The notes under the pieces are model-generated. The model did not search any database, was not told where the DNA came from, and saw only the letters and a program-made list of their open reading frames with translations. Source: JANQOH01 sp965201115 (GTDB taxonomy: Bacteria > Pseudomonadota > Alphaproteobacteria > UBA7887). From it: 64,000 nucleotides of DNA. Each line of letters begins with the position of its first letter. Positions within the stretch are counted from its first letter, which is position 1. Position numbers and translations under genes: made by a program. Location of the stretch: contig OZ241745.1 in the NCBI GenBank assembly GCA_965201115.1, positions 2,480,001 through 2,544,000 of the forward strand. The letters run 5' to 3'. Positions 1-9,256 of this stretch are shown here, one piece after another.

Positions 1-90
1 CCGCGTGCGGCGTCATCCCCGCGCTTCCCGCCGAACAGTGACAACGCCGGCGCGCGCGGATTAAGCGCGGCGCGGGAGGAGCGCGGGCCA

Positions 91-165
91 TGGCGCCGCC
101 GGAGTGGATCGAACACTCGACCTCGCCCTTACCAAGGGCGCGCTCTACCACTGAGCTACGGCGGC
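91..165 (-). tRNA. tRNA-Thr (anticodon GGT)
   Basis: On the minus strand the sequence folds as a complete 75-nt cloverleaf. The acceptor stem GCCGCCG pairs with CGGCGGC, followed by a G discriminator and an encoded CCA. The D arm contains GCTCAGTGGTAGAGC. The anticodon stem CGCCC/GGGCG closes the loop TTGGTAA, which places GGT at the anticodon. The T arm is GAGTG-TTCGATC-CACTC. GGT decodes ACC and ACU threonine codons. Confidence 0.95.
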
Positions 166-250
166 GCACGGGGGACGAGTTTATGCCACGCGGCGGCGGC
201 GCGCGCAAGCCGCCGCCCACGCGCGCAGTAGCGGACAATGACCGGTGACA

Positions 251-439
251 ATGGCGGATAAGGCCGCGCCGCGCCCGCCGCGCGGCGGCGAGCCCGGCGA
301 TTCGCGCGCCGACCGTTTCGCGCGGCGGGCGCGCGCCCTGCGCGAAAACCTGCGCTGCCGCAAGCGGCAGGCCCGCGAACGCGCCGCCCGCGCCGAAGAT
401 AATCGCGCAGAAGACAACGAGGACAACGGGCGGCGATAG
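251..439 (+). CDS. Small basic/acidic hypothetical protein (62 aa)
   Basis: A short reading frame begins at an ATG just after the divergent tRNA-Thr. The product is highly charged: a proline/arginine-rich start, a central arginine-rich helix with the motif ALRENLRCRKRQARERA, and an acidic Asp/Asn/Glu tail. Small proteins with an ALRENLxRRKxQAR core are common, uncharacterised companions in alphaproteobacterial genomes, which is why I call it real. There is no signal peptide or membrane segment. No function is assigned. The main doubt is its short length in very GC-rich DNA. Confidence 0.5.
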   Translation: MADKAAPRPPRGGEPGDSRADRFARRARALRENLRCRKRQARERAARAEDNRAEDNEDNGRR

Positions 440-503
440 CGCGAAGCCGCGTCTGCCGGCGACGCCCGATTGGCGAGCTCTGGGGGTATTCGCACAGGCC
501 GGG

Positions 504-550
504 ACGTGCGGGCAGGATGCCCGCGGTCCCGGGCCCCGCCTTTGGCGGGG
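504..550 (-). repeat. Dispersed palindromic repeat, module 1
   Basis: This is a 47-bp copy, in reverse orientation, of a unit also found at 27177-27223, in tandem at 30408-30592 and at 34154-34200. It contains two small palindromes: the CCCCGCC..GGCGGGG arm pair and the CGCGGGC-ATCCT-GCCCG hairpin. It sits just downstream of the ggt stop codon, so in transcripts it could act as a 3' hairpin. Confidence 0.8.
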
Positions 551-553
551 GCG

Positions 554-2317
554 TCAGCGGCCGGCGGCTGCGCCCTCGCGGCGGGGGTCGGCGCCGGCGC
601 GCAGGACGGCGCCGCCGGAGGCGCGCTCGACCGCGACGATGTGGAGGCCGCTGTTCATGTCGCTGACCGCGACCTCGTGGCCAAGTGCCTTGAGCGCCGG
701 GGCCAGCGCGGCGAGCGGGGTTTCGGCCTCCAGCTCGGTCGCGCCGTTGCGGTTGCACCAATGCGGCGCCGCGGCGGCGGCTTGCGGATCGAGGCCCCGG
801 TCGATAACGGCAATCAACGTTGTCGCCACGTAACAGATAATGCGCGAGCCGCCGGGGGAGCCGAGAACGAGCGACAGGCGGCCGGCGGGGTCGAATACCA
901 TCGTCGGCGCCATCGAGCTGCGCGGGCGCTTGCCGGGCGCGGCGCGGTTGGCGACCGGCGCGCCGCCGCGTTCGGGCATGAACGCGAAATCCGTGAGCTG
1001 GTTGTTCAGCAGAAAACCGCGCGTCATGAGCGCGGATCCGAACGCGAATTCCACGCTCGAGGTCATCGAGACCGTGTTGCCCCAACGGTCCACGACGCCG
1101 AGGTGGGTCGTCGACGGCCGCTCCGCGTCCGGCGGGGGGCGCGGCGGCGCGGCGGCGCTTCCGGGGGGCGCGCCGGCCGCGCGCGGGCCGCCGGCGCGCC
1201 GCAAGTCGATCTCCGACGCGCGCGCCGCGAGATAAACCGGATCGAGCAGACCGTTCGTCGGCACGGCGGCGAAATCGGGGTCGGCTATGTAGCGGTCGCG
1301 GTCGGCATAGGCCAAGCGCATCGCTTCGGCGACGAGATGGACGGCCTCGACCGACCCCGCGGGCGGCATCGGCGCGCCCGCCAACATGCCGAGTATCTGC
1401 AGGACGGTAACGCCGCCCGAACTCGGCGGCCCCATGCCGCACACACGGTAGCCGCGATAGACCAGGCAGACCGGCGCGCGCTCCCTCGCCGCGTAGGACG
1501 CCAGATCCGGCAGTTCCAGCAGGCCCGGGTTGCGCGCCGCGCCCTGTACCGCGGCGACGATGCCGCGCGCGATCGGCCCTTCGTAAAAGGCGTCCGCGCC
1601 GCCGCGCGCGACCAGGCGCAGGGTGTCGGCGAAGGCGGGGTTGCGCAGAACCGTTCCGGCGGGTTTGGGCGCGCCGTCGGCCGCAAGGAAATACGCCGCG
1701 GTTTCGGGAAATACGCTCAAGGTCGGGACCCGCTCCGCCAATGCGCGGAGGCGCGGACCGATGGAGAAGCCGGCTTCCGACAGCGCGATGGCGGGCGCGA
1801 ACAGCGCGCTCCACGGAAGCCGCCCATACGCGGCGTGGGCGCGCTCGAGCATGCGCAGGAGGCCCGGCGCGCCGACCGAACGCCCGCCGACGAGCGCTTC
1901 GATATATCCCGGCGCCGAGCCGTCGGGCTTCAGGAACAGGTCGGCGCGGGCGCGCGCCGGCGCGGTTTCGCGCCCGTCCCACGAGGTCAGCGCGCCGCTC
2001 GCCGCTTCGTAATGCAGCATGAAGCCGCCGCCGCCGATGCCGGAGGATTGCGGCTCGACGAGGTTCAGAACCATCTGTGCGGCGATGGCGGCGTCGACCG
2101 CGCCGCCGCCATCCGCGAGGATGTCGGCGCCGGCCTGCGCCGCCAGCGGATGCGCCGCAACGGCGATTTCGCTCCGCGCCGAAAACGGCGCCGGGTCGGC
2201 GATTCCGGTACCCGTTTCCGGCGCCGCGGGGTCTGCCGCGCGCGCCGCCGGGGCGGCGAGCGCCGCGACGGCCGCCGCCGCGAAAATCCGTATTGCCGTC
2301 TTGCGGTTTCGTGTCAT
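554..2317 (-). CDS. ggt: Gamma-glutamyltransferase
   Basis: A 587-residue gamma-glutamyltranspeptidase precursor, the usual length. These N-terminal nucleophile hydrolases cleave and transfer the gamma-glutamyl group of glutathione in the periplasm. Residues 1-27 look like a signal peptide (basic start, hydrophobic core, AAPAARA end). The large-subunit motifs GIGGGGFMLHY and WDGRETAP are present. The self-cleavage site is at about Thr403 in STTHLGVVDRWGNT, and the small-subunit GSPGGSRI motif follows. The stop lies next to a dispersed repeat. The gene is 25 bp downstream of the AsmA-like gene on the same strand, so the two may be co-transcribed. Confidence 0.93.
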   Translation of the reverse strand: MTRNRKTAIRIFAAAAVAALAAPAARAADPAAPETGTGIADPAPFSARSEIAVAAHPLAAQAGADILADGGGAVDAAIAAQMVLNLVEPQSSGIGGGGFMLHYEAASGALTSWDGRETAPARARADLFLKPDGSAPGYIEALVGGRSVGAPGLLRMLERAHAAYGRLPWSALFAPAIALSEAGFSIGPRLRALAERVPTLSVFPETAAYFLAADGAPKPAGTVLRNPAFADTLRLVARGGADAFYEGPIARGIVAAVQGAARNPGLLELPDLASYAARERAPVCLVYRGYRVCGMGPPSSGGVTVLQILGMLAGAPMPPAGSVEAVHLVAEAMRLAYADRDRYIADPDFAAVPTNGLLDPVYLAARASEIDLRRAGGPRAAGAPPGSAAAPPRPPPDAERPSTTHLGVVDRWGNTVSMTSSVEFAFGSALMTRGFLLNNQLTDFAFMPERGGAPVANRAAPGKRPRSSMAPTMVFDPAGRLSLVLGSPGGSRIICYVATTLIAVIDRGLDPQAAAAAPHWCNRNGATELEAETPLAALAPALKALGHEVAVSDMNSGLHIVAVERASGGAVLRAGADPRREGAAAGR

Positions 2318-2342
2318 TCCGGCCTGCGGGGTTCGTCGTTCG

Positions 2343-5300
2343 TCATCGCCGGTCGGCGGCGCTGCCGAACAGAATTTCGCGAAGCGGGCCGGGGGTCAGG
2401 ATGGCGAACGGGTTGGCGGTCACCGTCGGCTCCGCGATGGCGCCGGCCACGCGATACGGCGCGGCGAAAATTCCCGAGCCCGTCCCCCCGGTCAATAACT
2501 CGCCGACCAGCGGCAGCGCGCCGACCGCGCGGTCGATCATGTTGAACGGCACGACATTGCCCTCGACATCGAGCGCGGCGGCGCGGAAATCGACCGTTCC
2601 CTCCATCGACAGGCCGAGCGCGGGGCCGGACGCGAGGCCGCGCTCCAGCGTCAGCGCGCCAGCTTCGTACACGTATGGCAGTTCGAGCAGGTCGAACGCG
2701 ATTCCCTCGCCGCGGAGATAGTCGATAGCGCCGACGACGCTCGTTATGTTCAGCAATTGCGCGAGAAGCGGCGCATCGGTCATGCGGAATTCGGCCACTT
2801 TCAAAACCCCGCGCACCGGCCGCGCCGCGGCGCCGTCGTCGATCTCGCCCGTCAGATCCAGCTTGCCGCCGGCCATGTTCGGCGTGACGCCCGCGGCGGC
2901 GAACAGCTGGCCCGCATCGTTCGTCTCGATCGTCAGCATGCGCGCGCCGCCGCTCGGGGCGCGCCGCAGACGCGCCGCAAGGGGCGCGCCGCCGGGGAGA
3001 ACGCCCGCGATCTCCGCGCGATCGACCAGCTGTCCGTCGTAGGACAGATCGACCGTGGCGTCCGTCAGCGTCAGCCCGCCGTCGAGACGCAGCGTTTCGA
3101 CCTCGGCGGAAAGCGAGAACGGCATTGCCCCCGCGCCGGCGCCGCCGTCGAAGCGCCCCTCGGTCGTCAGATCCAGAGCGGAGCCGCGCAGCGTAGCGGC
3201 CGCCGCGCCGCCGGCGAGCTCGAGCGCGCCGGACACGTCGGTGTCTCCCGACGCGAGGCGGTCGAAGCGCACAAGCCAATCCCCGTCTTCCGACCGCGTC
3301 GCCGATCCGGCGGCGGCCAGCCCGCCGGCGTCGATGTCGAAGCGCCGTATCCCGGCGACCGCGCCATCGCGGACGGTCAGCGCGGCGCTGGCGGCGGCGG
3401 GCGCGCCGGCGGGTTTCCGCCACCGCAGCGCGGGCGCGTCCAGCGCCGCTTCAGCGGCGTCGATGTCGATGGCGACCGCCAGCGCCCCGTCGCCGCCGCT
3501 CGCGACCGCGCCCTCGACCGTGACGGGCCCCGCGAGCCCGTCGAAGGCAAGCCCGAGGGTTTCGCGCGCCGCGGCGTCGAGAACGGCGGCAAGATCGACC
3601 TCGCGGCGCGGGGCGCCGGGCGCGGGCCGGAAGCGCTCCCGCCAGTGAAAGCGCGCCGGCGCGCCGTCGATGGACCCGCTCCCGGACAGGTCGAAACTGT
3701 TTTCGTCGAGCGACAGCACGGCCTCTCCGCCATCGAGCCGGCGGACTCCCAGCGGGGCCCCTGCGGCGTCGAGCGCAACTGCGACGCCGCGCAGCTCCAC
3801 CGCGCCGGACACGCCTGTCCGCTCGGGTTCCAAGGGCTCCGCAAGCGGCAGGCGCAAGCTCAGATCGCCTTCCGCGGCGCCGGAAAACCATGCGGGCTCG
3901 ATTCCCAGGGCGCTCGGGAATCCCAGCGGGGGACGGTCGAGAACCGTCAGCGCCGCGCGCAGTTCGGCGGAGAAGTTCGCGGCCACGACCGCCCTCGCCT
4001 CGCCGTCCGGCCCGTCGCGGATGTCCACCGAGCCGCCGTGGATGGCGGCAGGGCCGGCGGCGCCGGAAGCGATGTCGACCGCCATGCCCGCGGCGTCGAA
4101 TTGCGCGGCCGCATCGACGCCGAGCGCCGGCGGCAGTTCGTCGTGGTAGCGGACGGTCGCGCCGCTGGCCGTCCAGCTGCCGGCGACGCGGTCGGCGGGA
4201 AGATCTTCCCCTTCCCAGTCGTCGCCGGACAAGTTCAGGCGAATCGCCAGTTCGTCGAGCGCGCCGTCGGCCAGGCGCGCGACTGCCCACTGCCGCGCGC
4301 GCGGCAGCACCTCATGCGGCCAGTAGAGATCGAGCTCGTCGAGGGGCACGCCGCGCGCCGCGATGTCGAGAACCGCGTGGGGCGGCTCTCCGCCGCCGCC
4401 GCGAACGGTTCCGGACAGCGCCAGCGAAGGGCCGGGAAAATCCACCTCCGCGCGGTCGAGCGACAGCCGGCCTTGCGCATTGTCGAAACTGCCGGCGACG
4501 CGCAGGCCGCGCACGACGAAGCGCGCGCCCGGCGCATAGAGCGCCGGCGCGGTCAGCGTCCCGGCGCCGCCGGCAAGGTCGAACGCGATCGGCCCGATCT
4601 CCCCGCCCGGACCGCCCGCCAGCGTCGCCTCGCCGCTCAAGGGAACGTCTATCATCTCCGCGCCGCCGCCGAGGCCGCCGACCAGCCGCGCGAGGCGCGC
4701 CGGAACGAGCCCGGCGACGGTCGCGCGCGCGGCGATGGCGCCGTCGCGCGTGTCGTAGCTCGCGGTCGCGGCGGCCGATTGGGTTTCGCCGCCGGACTCG
4801 ACGGCGAACTCCGCCGCCGCGACGATCTCGGCGCCGCGCCGCTCGACGACGAGGCTCGGGATCGACCACGAGGATTCGGGCGCCGAATCGGCGTCGTGCA
4901 AAACCAGCAGTGCGTCGGATACCGAGACGCGGCGCAGGGAGCCGCTCAGCGGCGCGGCCCCGCCCTGCGCCCGCGCCGCGCGCCACAACCCGCGGAGCGT
5001 CTCCGCAGCGTCTCCGGCGTCTTCGGCATCTCCGGCGGGCCGGAACACGCTCACCGTCGGCGCGACGATGTCGATGCTCCGCGGCGCCGCGGCGCCGCGC
5101 GCGAGCGCCCACAGGCTCAGGGCGATTCCCATTTCCGGCGCGTGCGCCGCGGCGGAGCCGTCGCGCAGGCGCGCCCCGACGGCGAACGCGCGCAGGCCGG
5201 CGATCCGGGCGCCGTCCCACGCAACCGCCAGATCGCCGATATCGACCTCGGCTTGCGGGTACTCCTCCGCCAGCGCGTCTTCCAGGTACGGCGCGAGCAT

Positions 5301-5417
5301 GCCGAGGGCGATGGGGCCTTGCGACAGGCGCCACGCGCCGACCGCAAGCCCGATCGCGGCCACGGCGGTCGCGGCGCCGGCCAGGTTCAGCAAAAGCCTT
5401 GTCGAGCGTGCGATCAT
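2343..5417 (-). CDS. AsmA-like / DUF3971 (YhdP-type) envelope protein
   Basis: A 1024-residue protein with one N-terminal transmembrane anchor (about residues 7-28) followed by a long, beta-rich periplasmic region. Repeated glycine/alanine-rich strand patterns match the AsmA/TamB/YhdP class, thought to form lipid-transfer bridges between inner and outer membranes. The C-terminal block around LLNITSVVGAIDYLRGEGI, followed by GNVVPFNMIDRAVG, is characteristic of the AsmA_2/DUF3971 C-terminus. It is divergent from glnE. Assignment to the family is confident; the transported lipid cannot be inferred. Confidence 0.82.
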   Translation of the reverse strand: MIARSTRLLLNLAGAATAVAAIGLAVGAWRLSQGPIALGMLAPYLEDALAEEYPQAEVDIGDLAVAWDGARIAGLRAFAVGARLRDGSAAAHAPEMGIALSLWALARGAAAPRSIDIVAPTVSVFRPAGDAEDAGDAAETLRGLWRAARAQGGAAPLSGSLRRVSVSDALLVLHDADSAPESSWSIPSLVVERRGAEIVAAAEFAVESGGETQSAAATASYDTRDGAIAARATVAGLVPARLARLVGGLGGGAEMIDVPLSGEATLAGGPGGEIGPIAFDLAGGAGTLTAPALYAPGARFVVRGLRVAGSFDNAQGRLSLDRAEVDFPGPSLALSGTVRGGGGEPPHAVLDIAARGVPLDELDLYWPHEVLPRARQWAVARLADGALDELAIRLNLSGDDWEGEDLPADRVAGSWTASGATVRYHDELPPALGVDAAAQFDAAGMAVDIASGAAGPAAIHGGSVDIRDGPDGEARAVVAANFSAELRAALTVLDRPPLGFPSALGIEPAWFSGAAEGDLSLRLPLAEPLEPERTGVSGAVELRGVAVALDAAGAPLGVRRLDGGEAVLSLDENSFDLSGSGSIDGAPARFHWRERFRPAPGAPRREVDLAAVLDAAARETLGLAFDGLAGPVTVEGAVASGGDGALAVAIDIDAAEAALDAPALRWRKPAGAPAAASAALTVRDGAVAGIRRFDIDAGGLAAAGSATRSEDGDWLVRFDRLASGDTDVSGALELAGGAAAATLRGSALDLTTEGRFDGGAGAGAMPFSLSAEVETLRLDGGLTLTDATVDLSYDGQLVDRAEIAGVLPGGAPLAARLRRAPSGGARMLTIETNDAGQLFAAAGVTPNMAGGKLDLTGEIDDGAAARPVRGVLKVAEFRMTDAPLLAQLLNITSVVGAIDYLRGEGIAFDLLELPYVYEAGALTLERGLASGPALGLSMEGTVDFRAAALDVEGNVVPFNMIDRAVGALPLVGELLTGGTGSGIFAAPYRVAGAIAEPTVTANPFAILTPGPLREILFGSAADRR

Positions 5418-5453
5418 GCGCGGCCCGGTTTCCCCGCCCCCAAGCGGTTATCC

Positions 5454-5481
5454 TTGTTGTAGGATTATCCCAGTGTAGTGT
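5454..5481 (+). promoter_or_regulatory. Possible sigma70-type promoter for glnE
   Basis: TTGTTG at 5454-5459 and TAGTGT at 5476-5481 are separated by 16 bp in an unusually AT-rich patch between the divergent AsmA-like gene and glnE. The position favours the GTG at 5544 over the GTG at 5478 as the glnE start, because the latter would overlap the -10 element. This is inferred by eye only. Confidence 0.3.
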
Positions 5482-5543
5482 GCCGCGGCCTCTCGTTCGA
5501 GGGGCTTCGGCAGCGCCCACCGACCGGAGAGGGATTAGGGATT

Positions 5544-8507
5544 GTGGTCTCGACATCGCTCCTGAGCGCCGGGGCGCGGCTGCCGCGCCCCGGCGACGCC
5601 GAAGCCGCCGCGCGCGGCATCGCCGACTGGACCGCGGCGGCCGGCGAAGGCGCCGCGCCCCCGTCCGGCGCCGAGCGCGCCTTGCTGGAAGCGCTGTTCG
5701 GCAACGCGCCGTTTCTCGCCCACTGCGCTCTCGACCGGCCGGCGACCCTGCGGACGGCTATCGAACGCGGCCCCGAAGCCGCCCTCGCCGACGCCCTGGA
5801 GACGCTCGACGCCGACATGCGCGCGGCGGCGGGCGACCGCGGCGCGGCGGGGCGCGCGTTGCGGCTGGCGCGCCGGCGCGCGGCGCTGACATGCGCCGCC
5901 GCCGACGTGGCGGGGGCGTGGGACGCGAAGGAAACGACCGCCGCGCTCAGCCGCTTCGCCGACGCGGCGATTGCGCATGCGGTCGCCTGCCTGCTGCGCG
6001 AATCGAGCGACCGCGGCGAATTGGCGCTCGCGAACCCCGACGACCCGCACGAGGGATCCGGGCTGATCGTGCTCGCGCTGGGCAAGCTCGGCGGCGGCGA
6101 GCTGAACTTTTCCAGCGACGTCGATCTCATCGTGCTGTACGACGCCGAGGCCGCGCCGCTGGCCGGCCGCGCCAAGGCGCAAAACGTGTTCGTAAAACTC
6201 GCGCAACGCCTGGGCCAGCTGCTCGAGGAGAGGACCGGCGACGGCTACGTCTTCCGGTGCGATTTTCGCCTGCGCCCCGACCCGTCGGCAACGCCCGCGG
6301 CCGTCTCGGTCGAGGCGGCGGAAACCTATTACGCCAGTCTGGGGCAGAACTGGGAGCGCGGCGCGATGATCAAGGCGCGCCCGGTGGCCGGCGACGCGGC
6401 GGCGGCGGCGGCGTTTCTGCGCGCGATTCGCTCTTTCGTATGGCGCCGGCATCTCGATTTCGCCGCCATCCGCGACATCCAGTCGATAAAGCGGCAGATC
6501 CGCCGGCATCGCGGCGGCGGCGGCGAGATCGCCGTCGCCGGTCATAACGTCAAGCTCGGGCGCGGCGGCATCCGCGACATCGAGTATTTCGTCCAGACAC
6601 AGCAACTCATATGGGGTGGGCGCGAGCCGTCGCTGCGGGTGCGCGGCACCGAAGCGGCGCTGCGGGCGTTGGCCGAAGCCGGCCGGGTCGAACCCTCGAC
6701 CGCCGCCGAACTGATCGAAGCCTACTGGTCCCTGCGCCGCGTCGAGCACCGGCTGCAAATGATCGACGACAAGCAAACCCACAGCCTCCCCGCCGACGCG
6801 GCGGAGCTGGCGCGGCTTGCCGTTTTCCTGGGCCACGACGGACCGGAGGCGTTCGCCGGCGAATTGCGCGCATGCCTGGGCCGCGTCACGGCGCATTGCG
6901 AGGGGCTGTTCGCCGACGCGGAGCCGCTGGGCGCCGACACGCCCGAAGGCGGCAACCTGGCGTTTACCGGCGCCGACCCCGACCCCGAAACGCTCGTCAC
7001 ACTGGAGCGCATGGGGTTTCGGGAACCGCTGACCGTATCGAATATCGTCAGCGCGTGGCATCGCGGCCGCTTCGCCGCTACGCGCGGCGCCCGCGCGCGG
7101 GAGCTGCTTACCGAGCTGGTTCCCGGCCTGCTGCGCGCGCTCGCCGACGCGGCGAATCCGGATCAGGCGCTGGTGCGCTTCGACGCCTTCCTGCGCGGAC
7201 TGCCGGCGGGGGTGCAGCTGTTTTCGCTGTTCGTGGCGCGGCCGCAGCTGCTGGGCTTGGTGGCGGAAATCGTCGGCGCCGCGCCGCGCATCGCGAACTA
7301 TCTGAGCGCGCATCCGGCGGCGATCGACGCGGTGCTGACACAGGGGTTTTTCGACGAGCTCCCCGACCGCGAGGAATGCCGCCGGTCGCTCGCCGCGGAG
7401 CTGACCTTCGCCGACGATTTGCAGGACCGGCTGGAAATCGCGCGCAAATGGGCCGCCGACGCCAAATTCCGCGTGAGCGTCCAGCAATTGCTGGGCACAT
7501 GCGGCGCGGCCGAGGCCGGCCCCGCGCTGAGCGGCATCGCCGACGTGCTCATCGAGGCGATGCTCGACGCGGCGACGGAAGAGTTCGCGCGCCGCCACGG
7601 GCGCATCGCCGGCGCCGGCCTCGCCGTGATGGGGTTCGGCAAACTCGGCGCCCGCGTGCTGTCGCGCGGCTCCGACCTCGATCTCGTCTTCGTTTACGAG
7701 AGCCCGGGCGCGGCGGCGGCGTCGGACGGCCGGCGCGCCTTGAACGCCTCCGCCTACTATGCGCGGCTGGGCCAGCGGCTGATCACCGCGCTGTCGGCGC
7801 GCACGGGCGAGGGGCTGCTGTTCGAAATCGACATGCGGCTGCGGCCGATGGGGGAGGACGGGCCGCTCGCCAGCGATGTCGGCGCCTATGAGCGCTACTA
7901 CACGAACGACGCGTGGACATGGGAGCTGATGGCCCTGAGCCGCGCGCGGGTCGTTCTTGCGCCGCCCGGCCTGAAGGCGCGAATCGAGGCGCTGATGGAA
8001 GCGGCTCTGGCGCGCCCGCGCGAGCCGGGGAAGCTGGCGCACGAAGTGGCGGACATGCGCCGCCGAATCGCCGCCGAGCACGGCTCCGACGATCCGCTGG
8101 CGGTCAAGCATGTCGCCGGCGGCGTCGTGGACGCCGAGTTCATCGCGCAGTTCCTGACGCTGCGCGACGCCGCGCGCCATCCGGAAATCCTGCGCGGCAG
8201 CGGGTTCGGCGTTTTCGACCGCTTGCGCGACGCGGGGGCGCTGACCGCCGCCGCCGCCGCGACGTTGACCGCCGCCGCCGATCTGTACTATAATGTGCAG
8301 GCGATGCAGCGGCTGAGTCTGAGCGGCCCGCTGACCGCCGATGGCGCGCCGGAAGGCTTGCGGCGCGCCTTGGCGCGCGCCGGCGGCGCCGTCGATTTCG
8401 CCGGGCTGACCGCGAAATTGCGGGAAACCCAGGCCCGCGTGCGCGCGCTATTCGAATCGATAGTTGTTGCCGCCGCGGCCGAACCGAACGAAGGAGCCCA
8501 ACCGTGA
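5544..8507 (+). CDS. glnE: Bifunctional glutamine synthetase adenylyltransferase/adenylyl-removing enzyme
   Basis: The product is about 987 residues. It adds AMP to glutamine synthetase when nitrogen is plentiful and removes it by phosphorolysis when nitrogen is scarce, under PII control. Two nucleotidyltransferase domains are visible. The N-terminal one has ALGKLGGGELNFSSDVDLI, the C-terminal one has GFGKLGARVLSRGSDLDLVF, and helical regulatory regions lie between and after them. The GTG at 5544 is chosen because GGAGAGGG lies about 10 bp upstream. A GTG at 5478 would add 22 atypical residues. The stop overlaps the start of bcp (GTGA), as in many alphaproteobacteria. Confidence 0.93.
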   Translation: MVSTSLLSAGARLPRPGDAEAAARGIADWTAAAGEGAAPPSGAERALLEALFGNAPFLAHCALDRPATLRTAIERGPEAALADALETLDADMRAAAGDRGAAGRALRLARRRAALTCAAADVAGAWDAKETTAALSRFADAAIAHAVACLLRESSDRGELALANPDDPHEGSGLIVLALGKLGGGELNFSSDVDLIVLYDAEAAPLAGRAKAQNVFVKLAQRLGQLLEERTGDGYVFRCDFRLRPDPSATPAAVSVEAAETYYASLGQNWERGAMIKARPVAGDAAAAAAFLRAIRSFVWRRHLDFAAIRDIQSIKRQIRRHRGGGGEIAVAGHNVKLGRGGIRDIEYFVQTQQLIWGGREPSLRVRGTEAALRALAEAGRVEPSTAAELIEAYWSLRRVEHRLQMIDDKQTHSLPADAAELARLAVFLGHDGPEAFAGELRACLGRVTAHCEGLFADAEPLGADTPEGGNLAFTGADPDPETLVTLERMGFREPLTVSNIVSAWHRGRFAATRGARARELLTELVPGLLRALADAANPDQALVRFDAFLRGLPAGVQLFSLFVARPQLLGLVAEIVGAAPRIANYLSAHPAAIDAVLTQGFFDELPDREECRRSLAAELTFADDLQDRLEIARKWAADAKFRVSVQQLLGTCGAAEAGPALSGIADVLIEAMLDAATEEFARRHGRIAGAGLAVMGFGKLGARVLSRGSDLDLVFVYESPGAAAASDGRRALNASAYYARLGQRLITALSARTGEGLLFEIDMRLRPMGEDGPLASDVGAYERYYTNDAWTWELMALSRARVVLAPPGLKARIEALMEAALARPREPGKLAHEVADMRRRIAAEHGSDDPLAVKHVAGGVVDAEFIAQFLTLRDAARHPEILRGSGFGVFDRLRDAGALTAAAAATLTAAADLYYNVQAMQRLSLSGPLTADGAPEGLRRALARAGGAVDFAGLTAKLRETQARVRALFESIVVAAAAEPNEGAQP

Positions 8508-9010
8508 GCGACCCCCTCGACGCCGGCGACCCGGCGCCCGATTTCGACCTCCCCGCCGACGGCGGCGGCGCGCTTTCGTTGCGGTCGCTGCGCGGGCGCG
8601 GCGTGGTTCTCTACTTCTACCCGAAGGACGACACGCCGGGCTGCACGCGCGAAGCGATCGGGTTTACCGAGCGCATCGCCGATTTCGAGGCGGCGGGCGT
8701 GGCGGTCGTCGGCGCGTCGAAGGATTCCCCCGCCAAACACGACAAGTTCGTCGCCAAGCACGGCCTGAAGGTCCGGCTCGTGTCCGACGCCGACGGCAGC
8801 CTGTGCGAGAACTACGGCACGTGGGTGGAAAAGAACAGGTACGGGCGCAAATACATGGGCATCGACCGCGCCACTTTCCTCATCGACGCCGACGGCGTCG
8901 TGCGCCGCGCCTGGCGCAAGGTCAAGGTGCCCGGCCACGTGGACAAGGTGCTGGCCGCCGCGCGGGAACTCCGGCAGGCGCCCGCGGCGGATACGGACGG
9001 CGGGGGTTGA
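8504..9010 (+). CDS. bcp: Peroxiredoxin of the Bcp/PrxQ type
   Basis: A 168-residue thiol peroxidase that reduces hydrogen peroxide and organic hydroperoxides. The peroxidatic cysteine is in YPKDDTPGCTREA, and the thioredoxin-fold strand VAVVGASKDSPAKHDKF follows. The resolving cysteine normally five residues later is replaced by Ile (EAIGF). The enzyme is therefore either one-Cys or uses the cysteine in DGSLCENYG. It starts at a GTG overlapping the glnE stop by 4 bp, indicating translational coupling. An Ala/Asp/Gly-rich tail extends beyond the fold. Confidence 0.92.
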   Translation: MSDPLDAGDPAPDFDLPADGGGALSLRSLRGRGVVLYFYPKDDTPGCTREAIGFTERIADFEAAGVAVVGASKDSPAKHDKFVAKHGLKVRLVSDADGSLCENYGTWVEKNRYGRKYMGIDRATFLIDADGVVRRAWRKVKVPGHVDKVLAAARELRQAPAADTDGGG

Positions 9011-9046
9011 CGCCATGCGCCGGCTGAATTCGCTTCATGCGCCCGC

Positions 9047-9186
9047 GCCGGCACGTCTCCACCGCGCGGAAGGCCGCCATGAGAGGCTGAGGGGCGCACC
9101 GCTCGCGCCTCCCCGCCAACGCCGCGCCGCGCGCAAACGTGCGGGCGAGACGCCCGCGCACCCGAGCAGTACGCGCCTTCGGCGCG
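9047..9186 (-). repeat. Dispersed intergenic repeat, module 2 (long form)
   Basis: About 140 bp that align, in reverse complement, with 24940-25066. Both carry the palindromic core GGGTGCGCGGGCGTC/CGCCCGCACGT, then GCGCGGCGTTGGCGGG and a GGTGGAGACG end. Shorter relatives lie at 27098-27145, 30576-30632 and 45290-45385. No coding frame here looks real. The repeat fills the 246 bp between bcp and the following 872-residue gene. Confidence 0.75.
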
Positions 9187-9256
9187 ACAGCGCCCGGGCG
9201 CCGCGCCTTGGGGGCGCCGCACAGCCGGCTTCGGCCGGACGGAGGTATCCAGCGCC

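Noticed and set aside
5478..5543. Upstream GTG at 5478 as the glnE start
   Set aside because: It lacks a ribosome binding site, overlaps a probable -10 element and adds 22 residues not typical of GlnE. The GTG at 5544 has GGAGAGGG upstream.
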